NCBI RefSeq assembly: GCF_963675585.1
Contig: NZ_OY776414.1
Span: 1,777,001 to 1,841,000 of the forward strand
Source: an uncultured Draconibacterium sp.
GTDB taxonomy: Bacteria > Bacteroidota > Bacteroidia > Bacteroidales > Prolixibacteraceae
Length of the DNA: 64,000 nucleotides
Direction: 5' to 3'
The notes beneath the pieces are model-generated. The model saw only the letters and a program-made list of their open reading frames with translations, made no database searches and had not been told where the DNA came from. This document shows, piece after piece, positions 9,376 through 17,752 of the stretch (its first letter is position 1; each line of letters starts with the position of its first letter). The translations under genes were made by a program, and so were the position numbers.

Positions 9376-12300
9376 TTAAAATGTAATATTAAAACCAAAT
9401 GATACGGACTTGGCTATTGGATAACTACCGAAGTCAAGAGCCATTGCACTATTGTATGCGTTAGTTTCAGGATCACTTCCAGGATAGTCTGTAAATGTAA
9501 AGAAGTTATCAAGTTGAACGTATGCTCTAACTGATTCCATTCCAATAGGATCCATTAGCTTTTTGGGCAATTTATATCCTAACTGAATCTGTTTAATTTT
9601 GAAAAAAGATGCATCAAATACAAAAGCATCTGAATTGTAGAAACGAGGATCATTCATCTGATACAAAGGAGCAGGAAGTGAGGCCTGTGTATTGCTACTG
9701 GTCCAGCGGTCTTCATAAAGAAATGCAGGTCGGTTACTTTGTTCACTTCCGCTAGTACTCATCATGGCATATACCATACTGTTTCCAGAAGTACCTGTTC
9801 CATAAATACTAACATCAAAATTCTTGTAAGAAGCAGATAAAGTTAAACCGTAAGTATAATCAGGAATAGCATTACCCAGGTCGGTACGATCAGCTTCTGT
9901 AATTTCGCCATCGTCAGTAAGGTCTGCAAATATTGGTGCTCCGGTAGTCGCATCTACACCATCCAGTTTGTATCCTCTGATATACCATAACGGATATCCT
10001 TCTTCAAAGAAAGTTATGTAGCTACTAGAAGCAAGCATTCTGGCGCCCTCAATACGTGTACCTTCGCCCCGGTATTTATCTACATTATTATTTACCGTAG
10101 CAAAACTTCCTCTTATTTCGTAGCTAAAATCTCCGATTTTATCTTTCCATGTTAGTTCCAGCTCCAATCCGCTGTTGGTAACCTCACCCAAATTCTGGAA
10201 AACCGTTTCCGCACCTGTAACGAGCGGTGCAACTGATTGAATAAGTAAACCATCTGTAAGCTTATTGTAATACTCGATTGTAGTACTCAGCCTATCGTTC
10301 ATAAATCTTAAATCAAGACCATAGTTTTGTTGTTTAGAGCGCTCCCAACGTAATTTTGGATTTGCCAATACTGAATTGGGATAAGTTCCACGATACAATT
10401 GATCATCTAACCAATAGGCCATATTGGCGGTATTACCTGTCAAATCATACTGTCCAGTTCTAAGGGTTGCAGCATACATGTAATTTCCAAGGTTACTAAT
10501 AGATCCGTTTACACCATAACTTGCACGCAATTTACCGTAAGTAAAAAAGTTCCCTTTTACACTCTCCATAAAATTCTCATTCGAGAAGGTCCATCCGGCA
10601 GAAATTGAAGGAAAGTATCCCCAGTTATGATCAAGGTCTAAATAGGCTGCATCATATGAATCGGCACGAAAGTTTGCTTGCACATTGTATCGATTCTTAT
10701 AATCCCAACTTAAACGACCATAATATGCAATCTGACGTTGATAGGATAAATTACCTGTCACAAAATCATTCGCACTGGTAGTACTGTAATTCAAATAAAT
10801 GAAATTAGGTTCTTCGCTTGATAATTCATTCGTTTGCGCTCCAACAATATTATACTCTTTATTTATATAACTAGAACCAGCCATTATCGAGAAATTCCCC
10901 GTTTGTTCAGTTTCAAGCGTATAATTGAAGAAATTCTCCCACTGGTAGTATCTGGCTGCAACCTGCTGCGACCGCAACACAAGAGGCGCGTCTACATCTT
11001 TAAAATAACCATCCCATCGTGTTGGATTATACTCTTGATTTGCCACATTCCCTAAGGTATACCCTAAACGAGAAGTAAAAACAAAATTCTTAAATGGTTT
11101 AATGTTTGCGTAGGTCATGCCATTAACTGAGAAAGTTTTATTTGCGGTGTTACTGGTTTGAACAGCGGCTAAAGGATTTAAACCACTTCGCGCCCAGCTA
11201 TATCCATAATATTCTCCATTATCACTGGTTACCGGGTGCAAGCCATTCGCAATAACCGTCTGAACACGGGCTGGTAAATCATTCGAATTGTAATAAACCG
11301 GTGTCAATGGATCTGCAAGCACAATATCTTTCATCATTCCATATTGCACACTATTTTCAGACAAAGTAGAACTATTAACACTTGTGATGGTATTATTAGA
11401 CCCCACCTCTAACCAAGGTTTAATATTGTAACTTGAATTAATCTGACCAGTAAAGCGTTTGTAATAGTCCCGGTCTAACTTCACCATACCATCATTATCC
11501 ATATAACCAAGAGAAATAAAGAATTTTCCCGCTTTGTTTCCTCCCTGTAAACTCAGGTTATACTTCTGCATGAGCCCCGTCTCGTACATTTCATCTTGCC
11601 AATCTGTATCAGTTCCATCAATATAGTGCTCGTTATAAAGTGAAGTAAAGACATCGCCAAATGCTTCGGTATAAAATTGTGTATACTGCTCAGCATCTAA
11701 CAAATCAACTTTGTTGGCAAGGTTCGAAAAAGACCATTGTACATCAGCCATTATTTTTGTCTGTCCCAGACTTCCTGACTTCGTAGTAATTAGGATAACT
11801 CCATTACCTGCTTCCGCACCATAAATGGCGGCACTGGCTGCATCTTTCAGAATCTCCATACTTTCGATGCTAGTTGGTTCCAGGTAACTAATATCACTTA
11901 CCTTAAGTCCGTCAACAATGTATAGGGGATCGCTTGATCCGTTTGAACTATAACCACGTACTCTTAGGGTAGGAGTTGCTCCAGGAGCTCCGGAATTATT
12001 TACTACCTGTACACCAGAAACCCTCCCTTGTATTGCAGAGGCCGCATTTGAACCAAGACTACTTGCCAATTCTTCACCTTTTACGCTACTTATGGCACCT
12101 GTAATATTGCTCTTTTTTTGAACTCCATAACCAATTGCAACTACTTCATCCAATCCAATTGATTCTTCTTCGAGCACAATATTAATTCGGGTTTGGGTAC
12201 CAATCTCAATTTCCTGAGTTTTCATCCCTACGAACGAAAAGGATAAAACCTCAGCATTAACCGGAACTTCAAGTGAGTAGTTTCCATCAAAGTCGGAAGT

Positions 12301-12498
12301 AATACCGATAGTTGTTTCTTTGACAATTACAGTTACTCCCGGAAGAGGTTCACCATTTGAATCGGTAACCCTCCCTGAAATAGCTTTTGTCTGAGAAAAA
12401 ACACTCATTGCAACAAGCATGCAGAGTGTTAATGCAGAAAGAAACCTTAACGTTTTTCCATGCATGGGCAGAATTGCCCAATTTCTGTGATTTTTCAT
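9376..12498 (-). CDS. SusC-type TonB-dependent transporter (pair 1)
   Basis: This 1040-residue outer-membrane protein starts at ATG 12498; the signal peptide ends near SVFSQ. Residues of about 38-120 form the CarboxypepD_reg-like domain (ISGRVTDSNGEPLPGV, FSFVGMK). Then come the TonB-box region DEVVAIGYGVQKKS, the plug (SGAPGATPTLRVRG, YIVDGLKV, ILKDAASAAIYGAEAGNGVI) and a beta-barrel ending SVSFGFNITF. There is no STN domain, so it is not expected to signal to an anti-sigma factor. It imports oligosaccharides with the SusD1 lipoprotein. The 216-base gap upstream separates it from the membrane AraC regulator and contains three direct ACGTC repeats next to a promoter-like TATATTT, which suggests AraC-type control of this pair. 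Confidence 0.96.
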   Translation of the reverse strand: MKNHRNWAILPMHGKTLRFLSALTLCMLVAMSVFSQTKAISGRVTDSNGEPLPGVTVIVKETTIGITSDFDGNYSLEVPVNAEVLSFSFVGMKTQEIEIGTQTRINIVLEEESIGLDEVVAIGYGVQKKSNITGAISSVKGEELASSLGSNAASAIQGRVSGVQVVNNSGAPGATPTLRVRGYSSNGSSDPLYIVDGLKVSDISYLEPTSIESMEILKDAASAAIYGAEAGNGVILITTKSGSLGQTKIMADVQWSFSNLANKVDLLDAEQYTQFYTEAFGDVFTSLYNEHYIDGTDTDWQDEMYETGLMQKYNLSLQGGNKAGKFFISLGYMDNDGMVKLDRDYYKRFTGQINSSYNIKPWLEVGSNNTITSVNSSTLSENSVQYGMMKDIVLADPLTPVYYNSNDLPARVQTVIANGLHPVTSDNGEYYGYSWARSGLNPLAAVQTSNTANKTFSVNGMTYANIKPFKNFVFTSRLGYTLGNVANQEYNPTRWDGYFKDVDAPLVLRSQQVAARYYQWENFFNYTLETEQTGNFSIMAGSSYINKEYNIVGAQTNELSSEEPNFIYLNYSTTSANDFVTGNLSYQRQIAYYGRLSWDYKNRYNVQANFRADSYDAAYLDLDHNWGYFPSISAGWTFSNENFMESVKGNFFTYGKLRASYGVNGSISNLGNYMYAATLRTGQYDLTGNTANMAYWLDDQLYRGTYPNSVLANPKLRWERSKQQNYGLDLRFMNDRLSTTIEYYNKLTDGLLIQSVAPLVTGAETVFQNLGEVTNSGLELELTWKDKIGDFSYEIRGSFATVNNNVDKYRGEGTRIEGARMLASSSYITFFEEGYPLWYIRGYKLDGVDATTGAPIFADLTDDGEITEADRTDLGNAIPDYTYGLTLSASYKNFDVSIYGTGTSGNSMVYAMMSTSGSEQSNRPAFLYEDRWTSSNTQASLPAPLYQMNDPRFYNSDAFVFDASFFKIKQIQLGYKLPKKLMDPIGMESVRAYVQLDNFFTFTDYPGSDPETNAYNSAMALDFGSYPIAKSVSFGFNITF

Positions 12499-12611
12499 AA
12501 ATTTTAAGTTAAATTAATTCCCAAGCGAACTACGAATCGCTTACATTTCAGGAGCAATCTTATACAAAAAGAAAAACACAGGCGCCTCACTGCGCATGCC
12601 GTAGTAAATAT

Positions 12612-12640
12612 ACGTCCAGATTCCACGTCATTTAAACGTC
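12612..12640 (-). promoter_or_regulatory. Three direct ACGTC repeats, candidate operator for susC1
   Basis: ACGTC occurs at 12612-12616, 12625-12629 and 12636-12640 (GACGT on the minus strand for all but the spacing), with starts 13 and 11 bases apart, close to one helical turn. The promoter-like TATATTTAC lies immediately downstream in the minus-strand sense. Direct repeats at helical spacing are the usual binding pattern of AraC-type HTH pairs, and the membrane AraC gene is the neighbour. A separate 7-bp inverted repeat sits at 12655-12673. Confidence 0.4.
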
Positions 12641-12715
12641 TTGATTTTGTAGGAAACTATCGCACTGATAGTTACAAAACAAATAAAAGCTTGAATTAGA
12701 AGATTTTATTTAGGA

Positions 12716-13864
12716 CTAATCGTGCTTTTTAGCAGCACGAATGTGATTCTTTTTAAATTCAGTTGGGGTTATTCCAGTGTATTTTTTAAAAAAATTATTG
12801 AATGCTGCTTTCGAATTAAAACCACTTTCGTAGGCAATAGCAACTATCGACCAATGACTGTAAACCGGTGATACGATCAATTTTTTAGCGTATTCGGTGC
12901 GGTACTCGTTTACAAAAGTGTAAAAATTCTTTTGCAGGTTATCGTTTAGTATCTGAGTAATGTAATGCCTCGGAATTCCGGTTAACTCTGAAAGCTTTGC
13001 CACTGATAATTCATTGTCTTTCCATGGCTCCAGTTTATTCATATCATCAACCAGTTTCTTTAAGTATTCCTCAACTTTGGAAATTTCCTTCAAACCCGAT
13101 TTTTGGTATTTTTCAGGATCAGAGCCTTTAAAACGAAATTTATTTAAGAAAACAGGTTTACGTTCTGAAATCAGGGTTTGTTGTTTTAATCCAAAGTAGC
13201 TTAACAAATAAATAAATATCAATTGCATTCCATTTCCAACATCAGTAACCACTTCATATTCAAATAATTGAAAATAGTATTTACTTATTATCACAAGGAA
13301 ACTACTGGTTAAATAGTATCCCACAATTACAGTTGTTAGCCAGGTCAGGTTAATTTTAGAAGACTCAAACGAATACGAGTTATTTATTCGCTTTTTATAT
13401 CGATATATTAACCAGAGTGATAGAATTGAATAACCTGTTAGTGTTGTATCCAGCAAATAGGTTAACAACCTAGATGGTAAACCTAATCTTCTTACATCAA
13501 GAGAGAAAAACTCATTTGGATTTGATACATAGGAAGAGAAAATTGCAATAAAACCTATTAATGATGGAATAAAATAAAGTAAATACCTCTTTTGAAATTT
13601 CGTGTCCCCTGAAGTTATGTAAATAGTATATAAAACAAGGAATTCGGGAAAAGCAACGGTTAAACAATACGGAACCTGCCAAATATAGTTCTGAACATTG
13701 TAGTAGACTATAAAGAAATTAAAAATGAACAGAAGCGAAGATGTTAATAACCAACTCCCCAATATTTTATCTGCAATATTTAATGGCCGTTTTGAAAAAA
13801 TCAACAATGCTGCAAACAAACATTGAGCTATTCCTATGTAAATAATTGCTGCTTTTACTTCCAT
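12716..13864 (-). CDS. Membrane-anchored AraC-family transcriptional regulator
   Basis: This 382-residue protein starts at ATG 13864. Residues 1 to about 230 are very hydrophobic, with about six or seven predicted membrane segments (AIIYIGIAQCLFAALLIF, ILGSWLLTSSLLFIFNFFIV and others). A linker leads to a C-terminal AraC-type double helix-turn-helix (LSELTGIPRHYITQILND, then WSIVAIAYESGFNSKAAFNNFFKKYTG, ending GITPTEFKK). It therefore probably senses a signal in or at the inner membrane and binds DNA directly. It lies upstream of susC1 in the same orientation, with candidate direct repeats between them. Its 5' 126 bases including the promoter are repeated 330 bases upstream. The HTH is certain; the ligand is unknown. 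Confidence 0.88.
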   Translation of the reverse strand: MEVKAAIIYIGIAQCLFAALLIFSKRPLNIADKILGSWLLTSSLLFIFNFFIVYYNVQNYIWQVPYCLTVAFPEFLVLYTIYITSGDTKFQKRYLLYFIPSLIGFIAIFSSYVSNPNEFFSLDVRRLGLPSRLLTYLLDTTLTGYSILSLWLIYRYKKRINNSYSFESSKINLTWLTTVIVGYYLTSSFLVIISKYYFQLFEYEVVTDVGNGMQLIFIYLLSYFGLKQQTLISERKPVFLNKFRFKGSDPEKYQKSGLKEISKVEEYLKKLVDDMNKLEPWKDNELSVAKLSELTGIPRHYITQILNDNLQKNFYTFVNEYRTEYAKKLIVSPVYSHWSIVAIAYESGFNSKAAFNNFFKKYTGITPTEFKKNHIRAAKKHD

Positions 13865-13904
13865 AAAATTAGATCTTCACTTCATTAGTGATATTCAAAA
13901 GTAG
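13779..13904. repeat. Direct repeat, copy 1 (5' end and promoter of the AraC gene)
   Basis: These 126 bases recur at 14110-14236 with a single difference: a run of six A (13795-13800) is seven A (14126-14132) in the other copy. The repeat covers the first 28 codons of the AraC regulator plus its 40-base leader and -7 element. Such near identity indicates a recent duplication or recombination. Confidence 0.95.
13896..13903 (-). promoter_or_regulatory. Bacteroidota -7 element of the AraC gene
   Basis: On the minus strand this reads TACTTTTG, a full match to the TAnnTTTG -7 consensus, about 32 bases before the AraC start codon. No good -33 TTTG was found at the usual 19-20 base spacing. The element is duplicated at 14228-14235 as part of the repeat described separately. 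Confidence 0.45.
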
Positions 13905-14031
13905 TAAATAGAAAGCACTTTTGAATGCTTAAAGTATTTGCAATTATAAAGGCTCCGTATTAAAGTACTCTAAGACAACAGAATTGTATCAAAAATACAT
14001 CAATACAACTCTTTCATTTGATTCTCCTATT

Positions 14032-14196
14032 TCAAATAGTTTGAAGAACAATAACCAGAACTACTTTCTCTCCCATTTTTCCTATCTTTGCAATAGGAGA
14101 ACTAATATGTTTAATGGCCGTTTTGAAAAAAATCAACAATGCTGCAAACAAACATTGAGCTATTCCTATGTAAATAATTGCTGCTTTTACTTCCAT
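14032..14196 (-). pseudogene. Truncated, frameshifted copy of the AraC regulator 5' end
   Basis: From ATG 14196 the minus strand encodes the same first 23 residues as the AraC regulator (MEVKAAIIYIGIAQCLFAAL and on). It then shifts frame at the extra A in the homopolymer and runs through unrelated sequence to a stop at 14032 (54 codons). The promoter copy upstream (TACTTTTG at 14228-14235) is intact, so a short membrane peptide could be made, but a functional regulator cannot. Confidence 0.75.
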
Positions 14197-14236
14197 AAAA
14201 TTAGATCTTCACTTCATTAGTGATATTCAAAAGTAG
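14110..14236. repeat. Direct repeat, copy 2
   Basis: Copy 2 of the 126-base repeat, with one inserted A. Its left junction falls directly after ATG 14107-14109 on the plus strand, which itself follows a good plus-strand promoter element TATCTTTG (14080-14087) and AGGAG. Copy 2 thus appears to have been joined just inside the start of an unrelated plus-strand gene whose body is missing. Confidence 0.95.
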
Positions 14237-14640
14237 AGAATTAAGAGAGACTTTACCGAGAACAAAAACTTTTGACTTCTGTAATAAGTTGATTTTAAGC
14301 GCATAAGATAGCATAAGATAGCACAAAATCGTCCTTTACTGGGCACCATTTACATATAATAAACCGATGTAATAAAATTTATTACATCGGTTTATTTTTT
14401 AGTTATATCCGTATACATACCCATTCCTTTTCAATTAGATCCGTCAGTGTATGTCTTGTGGATTTTTACCATTTTCAAATATCACAAACGAAAGACGTTG
14501 TCCAATCCATCGGTTATCTATCATCATTTATGATAGTAAATGGCGACTGAATACCCTTACCAATTGATTTCACAGTCGCCAAAGAAGTTTCATTCTTTTT
14601 GGGATCTACCCTTCCGTGGTATTCTTAAAAAAATATTGGT
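14237..14640. other. Non-coding stretch with hairpins and possible decayed fragments
   Basis: No intact gene is seen. A 10-base tandem repeat GCATAAGATA (x2) lies at 14301-14320. A long hairpin lies at 14358-14396. A 9-bp stem TGGCGACTG/CAGTCGCCA lies at 14541-14581 with a 23-base loop, 60 bases after the GH2 stop on the minus strand, and may help end that transcript. Short minus-strand coding-looking pieces in different frames (for example DPKKNETSLATVKSIGKG, and 26 codons starting MIDNRWIGQRLSFVIF) suggest a decayed gene, but I recognise no family. Confidence 0.4.
14358..14396 (+). terminator. Long perfect inverted repeat with T-rich tail
   Basis: AATAAACCGATGTAAT pairs with the matching ATTACATCGGTTTATT around an AAAATTT centre (arms about 14358-14373 and 14381-14396). 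The plus-strand 3' arm runs into TTTATTTTTT, so it works as a plus-strand rho-independent terminator. No intact plus-strand gene precedes it, so it probably belonged to the gene lost at the 14110 junction. Confidence 0.65.
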
Positions 14641-16434
14641 TTACTTTGAATTATAATATTCCTGCAAAACAAAAAAGGCTTTCTTTTTATATCCTTTTTC
14701 AGAAATCAATCCTTTTCTGTTCCAGCCGTCCTGAACATCTGGTAATTGTCGAAGTGGTGACATAAAATCAACCAGAATCCAGGGAGTCATTCCTGCCAAA
14801 CCCTCAATTTTATCAAACATAGAAATACTTTCATGGTACAAATATTCCTGAAATTCTTCACTCCAGCGGGTAAGACTATCGGCGTGAAATCCTTGCAAAG
14901 CTCCACCTCCAAATTCACTGACAATAATCGGTTTGTCTTCATCCGATGAGATAACCTTTTCGCGACATTCATCAGGTAAACCGCCATACCACCCAAGATA
15001 TTCGTTAAAACTAACAACATCGAGGTACTTCATTAACGGGTCGTTAATGGTGTAATATTTTTCTTTATTACCATCCCCGGGTTGGTCTTTTTTACACGCT
15101 GCCGATAATAAGCGAGTATCATCCATTGAACGAACGTGATCAGCAACCGCACCAAGGAAAGCGTTTCGAGCATCGGTTGGTGTAGTTTCGTTTGCAATGG
15201 ACCAGATAATCGAACTTGCCCGATTATAATCGCGGTTAATTACTTCCGAGTACTGCTGTTTTGCTTTTTCCAGAACTGCCTGGTTTTTCCAATCGATGCC
15301 CCAATATAAAGGCAGTTCTTCCCAAAGCAATATGCCCATTTTATCGGCTGCGCGAAGAATATTCTCCTGGTGTGGGTAATGTGCCAGACGGATAAAGTTA
15401 CATCCCAGTTCTTTTGCCCAACCAACAACAAGATTGGCGTCTTCAACCGAATTTGCACGGTCGGCACGAAGCGGATTTTCATCGTGCAGCGAAATTCCTC
15501 GTAGGAAAATTTCTTCGCCATTTAACAAGATCTTTTTGCCTTGCGTTTCAATGGTCCTGAATCCGATTTGATCTGTTACTTTATCCTTTCCGGCTTCGAT
15601 GGAGACCTTGTACAATTTTGGATTTTCAGGAGACCAAAGTTCCAGGTTTTTCACACCGATTGTAAAATTGCCTGTTCCGTTATCGTTTACAGTTACTTCT
15701 TCGCTAACGTTTAATTCCGGTATCACTATCCGGGCTGTTTCAGGAAAAGACTTTCCGTTTAGTTCCAGCTTCCCGCTAATCTCTCTTGTTTTTGAATGAA
15801 GTGTATTTTTATCCAACGCCAGAAAATAGTTACTCACAAAAGTTTTCGGAACTTCAATCAGTTTCACATCGCGGGTAATTCCTCCATGATTGAACCAGTC
15901 AGTTACCTGTGCAGGTATCCCATCTTTTATCCGGGTATTGTTTACTCCGATAATCAGAAAGTTGTCCTTTTCTTTAATTAAATCAGTTATTTCGAAAGCA
16001 AAAGGAGTAAAACCCCCTTCGTGAATGCCCAGCACCTTACCGTTTAGTGTTACTGTACTCATATAATTTGCAGCACCCACATAAACAAAATAGCGTTTGT
16101 TTTTTGAAAGATCGTTTTTATCAAAGGTTTTGCGATACCAGATGCTGCCCTCGTAATAAGAAAGTTCAGTTTTTTGGGCATCCCAGGCTCCCGGCACCCA
16201 AAGTGTTTGAGCATCGTCGAAACTGTATTCAACACGATCTGATTTATCTTTCTGTTTTACATTCTCGTAAACAGGCATAAAACCTATTTGCCCTTGTTCG
16301 TATGGATCAAGAACATATTTCCATTTTCCGTTCAGACTTGTAAATTCCCGTCCGTCAGCATGTTGAATAAAAGGCTCCTGTGCCAATCCGATAATTGGCA
16401 GAAAAAACAATACAATTACAATTATTTTCCTCAT
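14641..16434 (-). CDS. GH2 beta-glucuronidase/beta-galactosidase
   Basis: I place the start at ATG 16434 (597 residues, MRKIIVIVLFFLPIIGLAQ signal peptide). The in-frame upstream Met at 16467 would overlap the previous gene and put charged residues before the signal. The order is sugar-binding jelly roll (WVPGAWDAQ, YYEGSIWYRKTF), immunoglobulin-like domain, and TIM barrel. The acid/base is Glu416 (IANET) and the nucleophile Glu507 (VSEFGGG). FNEYLGWYGG and the late WNRKGLISEKGYKKKA are typical of GH2 beta-glucuronidases, but galactosidase activity cannot be excluded. The gene follows the GH43 gene by 10 bases, so they form one unit. A beta-glucuronidase would suit glucuronic-acid side groups on arabinogalactan, matching the neighbouring locus. 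Confidence 0.9.
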   Translation of the reverse strand: MRKIIVIVLFFLPIIGLAQEPFIQHADGREFTSLNGKWKYVLDPYEQGQIGFMPVYENVKQKDKSDRVEYSFDDAQTLWVPGAWDAQKTELSYYEGSIWYRKTFDKNDLSKNKRYFVYVGAANYMSTVTLNGKVLGIHEGGFTPFAFEITDLIKEKDNFLIIGVNNTRIKDGIPAQVTDWFNHGGITRDVKLIEVPKTFVSNYFLALDKNTLHSKTREISGKLELNGKSFPETARIVIPELNVSEEVTVNDNGTGNFTIGVKNLELWSPENPKLYKVSIEAGKDKVTDQIGFRTIETQGKKILLNGEEIFLRGISLHDENPLRADRANSVEDANLVVGWAKELGCNFIRLAHYPHQENILRAADKMGILLWEELPLYWGIDWKNQAVLEKAKQQYSEVINRDYNRASSIIWSIANETTPTDARNAFLGAVADHVRSMDDTRLLSAACKKDQPGDGNKEKYYTINDPLMKYLDVVSFNEYLGWYGGLPDECREKVISSDEDKPIIVSEFGGGALQGFHADSLTRWSEEFQEYLYHESISMFDKIEGLAGMTPWILVDFMSPLRQLPDVQDGWNRKGLISEKGYKKKAFFVLQEYYNSK

Positions 16435-16444
16435 TACTATATCT

Positions 16445-17611
16445 TTATTTCGTTTCATTAAATACACTTAAATCCCATTGATCTTGCCATTTTAATACTG
16501 GCAATCCGTTTTCAAATTGGATGGGCAACCAAATGTAACTTGCTTCGATCGGTTTTTTAGGCGTCCATCGATCGGCCATAAAAATAAAGGCATCATCTTT
16601 CCCGGCCACAGGTAAAATGTATGTGCTCTGTGAGTGGAAAGTCAAATCGGCATCAGGCCCAACACAAGGATTTGGATGTTGTGTCCATGGCCCCCAAATT
16701 GATTCGGCTGAAAATAAACGGGCAGCGTTAGGATCCCAGCCGGTACATCCCGATGTTATCATGAAGTATTTCCCGTTCTTTTTAAAAATGGCAGGTGCCT
16801 CATTATGCCCACCGGGAGCCACACGTATATATGTTCCGGTGTAACTTAAATAATCATCGCTCAATTCGGCAATGTGCAGTGTCAGGTTTTCTTCCGATGC
16901 AAAAATATGATAGGCTTTACCGTCATCGTCAACAAAAAGAGTCATATCTCGCGACATCTGGCCTCCTTCAAAATCACGACGAACAAACAAACCATCTTTA
17001 ACAGCCTGCATCCATTCTTCGGTCCACCAAGCAGAAAAATTATCCGTTGTAATGGTGCTTGTTTGCTGCTCTCCTTTCATGTTTTGCGGCCAGATTCCAG
17101 GATTCGGTCGTAAAGAACGTAAATAGGTGTATGGCCCGGTAACCTTGTCGCTTATTGCTATTCCAACATGTGCAGCACTGTAGCCTTTTCCTTTTAATTC
17201 TAAATGAAAATAAAGTACAAATTGTTGCGTTTCTGCATTGTAAATCACCTTTGGGCGTTCCATTACACAACATGCTTCAATATCGCTTCCAACGCTATCA
17301 TTAACAGACAAGGCAACGCCTTCGTGTTTCCAATTGTATAAATCGGTAGATGAATAGCAATTTACACCTACCTGTGCCGAGCTGGTATGCGCGCTTTTGT
17401 GTTCGCCAAACCAATAGTAGGTATTGTCGTAATAAAGAATTCCGCCTCCGTGGGCATTAATATGTACACTGTCGGCATCTGACCAGAGTTTTCCCGGATA
17501 AAAGTTTTGAAATCCTAAAGTCTGTTTTTTTTCCAAACTGCATCCGATAAGTGTGGACGCCAGAAATAAAGTTAGTAGAAAGGAGACAAGTTGGATTGAT
17601 CGTAGTTTCAT
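16445..17611 (-). CDS. GH43 lipoprotein, exo-beta-1,3-galactanase-like (subfamily 24/34 type)
   Basis: The start is set at ATG 17611 (388 residues), giving a clean lipoprotein signal ending LIGC. The longer frame begins at a TTG that lies inside the promoter. The first propeller blade has NAHGGGILYYDNTYYWFGEH. The usual GH43 catalytic Asp is replaced by this HGGG segment, as known for exo-beta-1,3-galactanases. Other markers are MERPKVIYN, RDMTLFVDDDG, the acid Glu271 in GGHNEAPAIF, and Gln328 in FHSQSTYIL, matching the Gln thought to assist catalysis in that group. It is probably periplasmic or outer-membrane anchored and acts from galactan chain ends. It is followed by GH2 in the same unit and preceded by the hybrid two-component gene. 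Family certain; subfamily and substrate inferred. Confidence 0.85.
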   Translation of the reverse strand: MKLRSIQLVSFLLTLFLASTLIGCSLEKKQTLGFQNFYPGKLWSDADSVHINAHGGGILYYDNTYYWFGEHKSAHTSSAQVGVNCYSSTDLYNWKHEGVALSVNDSVGSDIEACCVMERPKVIYNAETQQFVLYFHLELKGKGYSAAHVGIAISDKVTGPYTYLRSLRPNPGIWPQNMKGEQQTSTITTDNFSAWWTEEWMQAVKDGLFVRRDFEGGQMSRDMTLFVDDDGKAYHIFASEENLTLHIAELSDDYLSYTGTYIRVAPGGHNEAPAIFKKNGKYFMITSGCTGWDPNAARLFSAESIWGPWTQHPNPCVGPDADLTFHSQSTYILPVAGKDDAFIFMADRWTPKKPIEASYIWLPIQFENGLPVLKWQDQWDLSVFNETK

Positions 17612-17662
17612 AATAACTAATTCTTTTGATTTTATTGATTCAGGTATTTTTACAAGGTTTTG

Positions 17663-17670
17663 CAAAAATA
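17663..17670 (-). promoter_or_regulatory. -7 element before the GH43-GH2 unit
   Basis: The minus strand reads TATTTTTG, a match to TAnnTTTG, 52 bases before the chosen GH43 start. Transcription starting about 7 bases downstream would exclude the TTG at 17665, which supports ATG 17611. A -33 element was not clear. Confidence 0.45.
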
Positions 17671-17752
17671 TCAGTCCACTTTGTTATAACGTGGCATAAA
17701 TTCAACGTAAAATTGCAGATATTCGATTCAAGAGGCAGAAAACCTGCTAAAA

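Noticed and set aside
12655-12673. Inverted repeat AACTATC/GATAGTT 43 bases after the AraC stop, considered as a terminator.
   Set aside because: The 7-bp stem is AT-rich and lacks a following T-run; a protein-binding site is at least as likely.
13984-14220. A 78-codon plus-strand frame with a promoter-like TATCTTTG and AGGAG inside it.
   Set aside because: Its 3' half is the reverse strand of the duplicated AraC 5' end, so the frame is a by-product of the junction; only the promoter remnant is worth noting.
14301-14320. GCATAAGATA repeated twice, considered as an att site or CRISPR remnant.
   Set aside because: Only two units, no spacers, and no integrase or cas gene in the window.
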